Assembly: GCF_001815865.1 (NCBI RefSeq)
Contig: NZ_KV822203.1
Coordinates: 39,546-47,660 of the forward strand
Direction of reading: 5' to 3'
DNA from: Abiotrophia sp. HMSC24B09
GTDB taxonomy: Bacteria > Bacillota > Bacilli > Lactobacillales > Aerococcaceae
Length of the DNA: 8,115 nucleotides
A program made the translations under genes and the position numbers. How positions within the stretch are numbered: position 1 is the stretch's first letter; each line of letters begins with the position of its first letter. Positions 6,646 through 8,115 of this stretch are shown in pieces. Below the pieces are notes generated by a model that ran no database searches, had not been told where the DNA came from, and saw nothing but the letters and a program-made list of their open reading frames with translations.

Positions 6646-7899
6646 CTAATCAAATGCTGACATTAACTCTGGGTTCTGGGTGGTTTGGAAGGAGACCTGA
6701 CCCTCTTGGTCAGGTTGAGCTGTGGCTTCCAAAATATAGGCATGATTGTGACGCTTAACGAAGGCAATCACTTGTTTGCCATCTTGGCGCACATAAATGG
6801 CCGTCACTTCATAGTTGAGGTCGCTCTTGCCTAGCTGCATGCCATAGAATTGGAAGCTTGCTGCTTGGCCGTCCACTTTGGCTTGGTTGAGGACTTGGTC
6901 GGGAACCGCCAAATCATAATATGACAAGGCCGTGGCTGGCGTGGCAGCCTGATAAGTTTGGCCTTGGGCCTTGCTGTAGGCTTCCATGACTTGGGCAATA
7001 TGATCCCTTCTAATATCACTAGGCCCCGCGATTGTGCCCTCATCACTCGTTTGGCCACTGTCCCGATTGTCAGGATTGAGATAGTTAGCAAAGCCTTGAC
7101 TCAAGTCCTGATTCTCGGTCTCTTTGAAATCTAACTTATCGCTGTCAGCCAAATGGGCCTGACTATAGAGGACTTGGGGCTGACCTTGATGGAGGGTGAA
7201 GAGGTAGAGGTGACGCTGACTTGGGTCCGAGTCTGTTGTCTCATAGCTATCCAAGATTAGATAGTCATAACGAGCGTTTTTGACATTGCCCATAATATTC
7301 CAGGTCACGGCTTGCCCATGAACGGTGGCGTTTTTGAGCCGATTACTGCTGTCGCCAATACCCACAAAATCTTCCAAATGTAAAGGACGATAGTCTTGCT
7401 TCATATCTTGAGCCCACTTGAGGAAGAAGGAAGCAAAGGCTTGCTTATCCCAATTGAGATAGTGCTGAAAGTCCGCTGACTCTTGCTCAATGCGTTGACT
7501 ATCTTGGGGGTGGAGACCCTTAAGCCGCTCCCCTTCTTGATAGGCTGCAGTAAAAGGCGCTTGGACTGAAGACCGCGCATCTTCACTTAGCGAATCGCGG
7601 TAGTCCAGCTGCTTTTGATAGGCGGCTTGCATCTGCTTGAATTAAGAGGGCTGAGCCTGACTGCTAGCCGGCTCCTGGCTGGCTTGCGAGGCTCCTTGGG
7701 ATTTGGCCTCACTTGCTGACTGACTACTTGACTGGCTGCGACTGGATTGACTAGTAGACACACTGCTGACGGATTCACTGGTCACAGAATTCGCGACCTG
7801 TGTGCTAGTAGCTCCCTGATTGCCTTGACCATGCCCACACCCACTTAGGGCTAGGGCACTAATAACCGTACCGACGAGTAATGCATATCGCTTACTCAT
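6646..7899 (-). pseudogene. Lipoprotein with DUF4767-like domain, interrupted by an in-frame TAA
   Basis: From the ATG at 7899 the frame encodes a lipoprotein signal peptide (MSKRYALLVG...LALSGC, lipid-attachment Cys21), then a linker very rich in Ser and Gln (about 25-85). A TAA at 7644-7642 stops it after 85 residues. The same frame resumes at once (FKQ, then Met at 7632) for 328 residues to the TAG at 6646, so one nonsense codon splits a protein of about 417 residues. The second part has the pattern FLKWAQDMKQDY (70-81 of that part), resembling DUF4767 of Lactobacillales lipoproteins, and a C-terminal segment around FYGMQLGKSDLNYEVTAIYV (262-281). GGAGG lies well placed before 7899; none precedes 7632, so reinitiation would be weak. 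The rest of the frame is intact, so the stop is recent, a sequencing error, or read through. Domain naming is moderate; the split is directly visible. Confidence 0.82.
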
Positions 7900-7923
7900 G
7901 GTGACGCGCCTCCTTTTTGGTTG

Positions 7924-8115
7924 TGACTTTTACTTACAGCCTTATTATAGTCCTCACAAAGAAAAAACAAGGGCTTTCATGGTTAAAATATAGACTATTT
8001 TGTGTCTTATTCTAGACTAATTTGTCACCCTAACTTAGGCACCAACTTAAGGAAATTGGGGCGACCAAAGACTTGCGCCAGGGGATCTGTTTTCAACTTG
8101 CTCCCCAGCCTTGGC
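7924..8115 (-). repeat. Duplicated promoter segment, copy 2, entering structured repeat copy C
   Basis: This region upstream of the lipoprotein gene matches 6229-6415 over its full length, with a few short indels. The last eight bases, GCCTTGGC from 8108, are identical to the start of structured repeat copy B, so a third copy most likely continues past the right edge. Apart from the promoter I see no gene here. Confidence 0.85.
7944..7970 (-). promoter_or_regulatory. Promoter of the lipoprotein gene
   Basis: On the minus strand a perfect TATAAT (7949-7944) lies 15 bp downstream of TTGTTT, a partial -35. The lipoprotein ATG at 7899 follows after a leader of about 38 nt with a GGAGG site. The same arrangement is repeated at 6249-6276. 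Confidence 0.65.

Noticed and set aside
6229..8115. The two long direct repeats as a CRISPR array or phage attachment sites.
   Set aside because: There are only two long copies 1.7 kb apart with a lipoprotein gene between them and no cas or integrase gene; a tandem gene duplication fits better.

Overview
The window looks like chromosome of a moderately GC-rich member of the Lactobacillales. The grounds are strong AGGAGG-type ribosome binding sites, a copper ATPase behind CopY-type cop boxes, a PadR/DUF1700/DUF4097 operon, and a Ser/Gln-rich lipoprotein with a C-terminal domain resembling DUF4767. I cannot name the genus. Copper, PadR-operon and lipoprotein genes share one GC-rich codon style. 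The stretch at about 4585-6228 is visibly AT-rich and looks foreign.

Layout. (1) 1-2370, minus strand: most of a copper-exporting P1B-type ATPase (copA), cut by the left edge, with two cop boxes around a good sigma-A promoter. (2) 2511-4373, plus strand, divergent from copA: a promoter overlapping a near-perfect palindrome, then padR, a DUF1700 membrane protein whose start overlaps the padR stop, a DUF4097 protein with seven STG repeats, and an intrinsic terminator. This is a typical self-regulated cell-envelope operon. (3) 4398-4584: copy A of a structured repeat of about 187 bp. (4) 4585-6228: AT-rich island holding one FRG-domain gene (minus strand) and a doubtful small ORF. (5) 6229-6594: a duplicated promoter segment followed by copy B of the structured repeat, inverted relative to A. 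(6) 6601-7899, minus strand: terminator and a lipoprotein gene interrupted by one in-frame TAA. (7) 7924-8115: a second copy of the promoter segment, running into the first 8 bases of repeat copy C at the window edge.

The most interesting structure is the repeat family A/B/C. Copies A and B keep a long, bulged, self-complementary stem of about 30 bp or more around an inner hairpin of about 100 nt. At least one base pair changes in a compensatory way, while the reading frame is broken by an indel, so the pairing and not a protein seems to be conserved. Both copies lie directly beyond an intrinsic terminator in the same orientation relative to the terminated gene. Together they bracket the AT-rich FRG island, which suggests that the locus behind the terminator, or the repeat itself, is an exchange point for accessory genes. 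The FRG gene sits downstream of a near-copy of the lipoprotein promoter, as if it had replaced a tandem paralogue of that lipoprotein.
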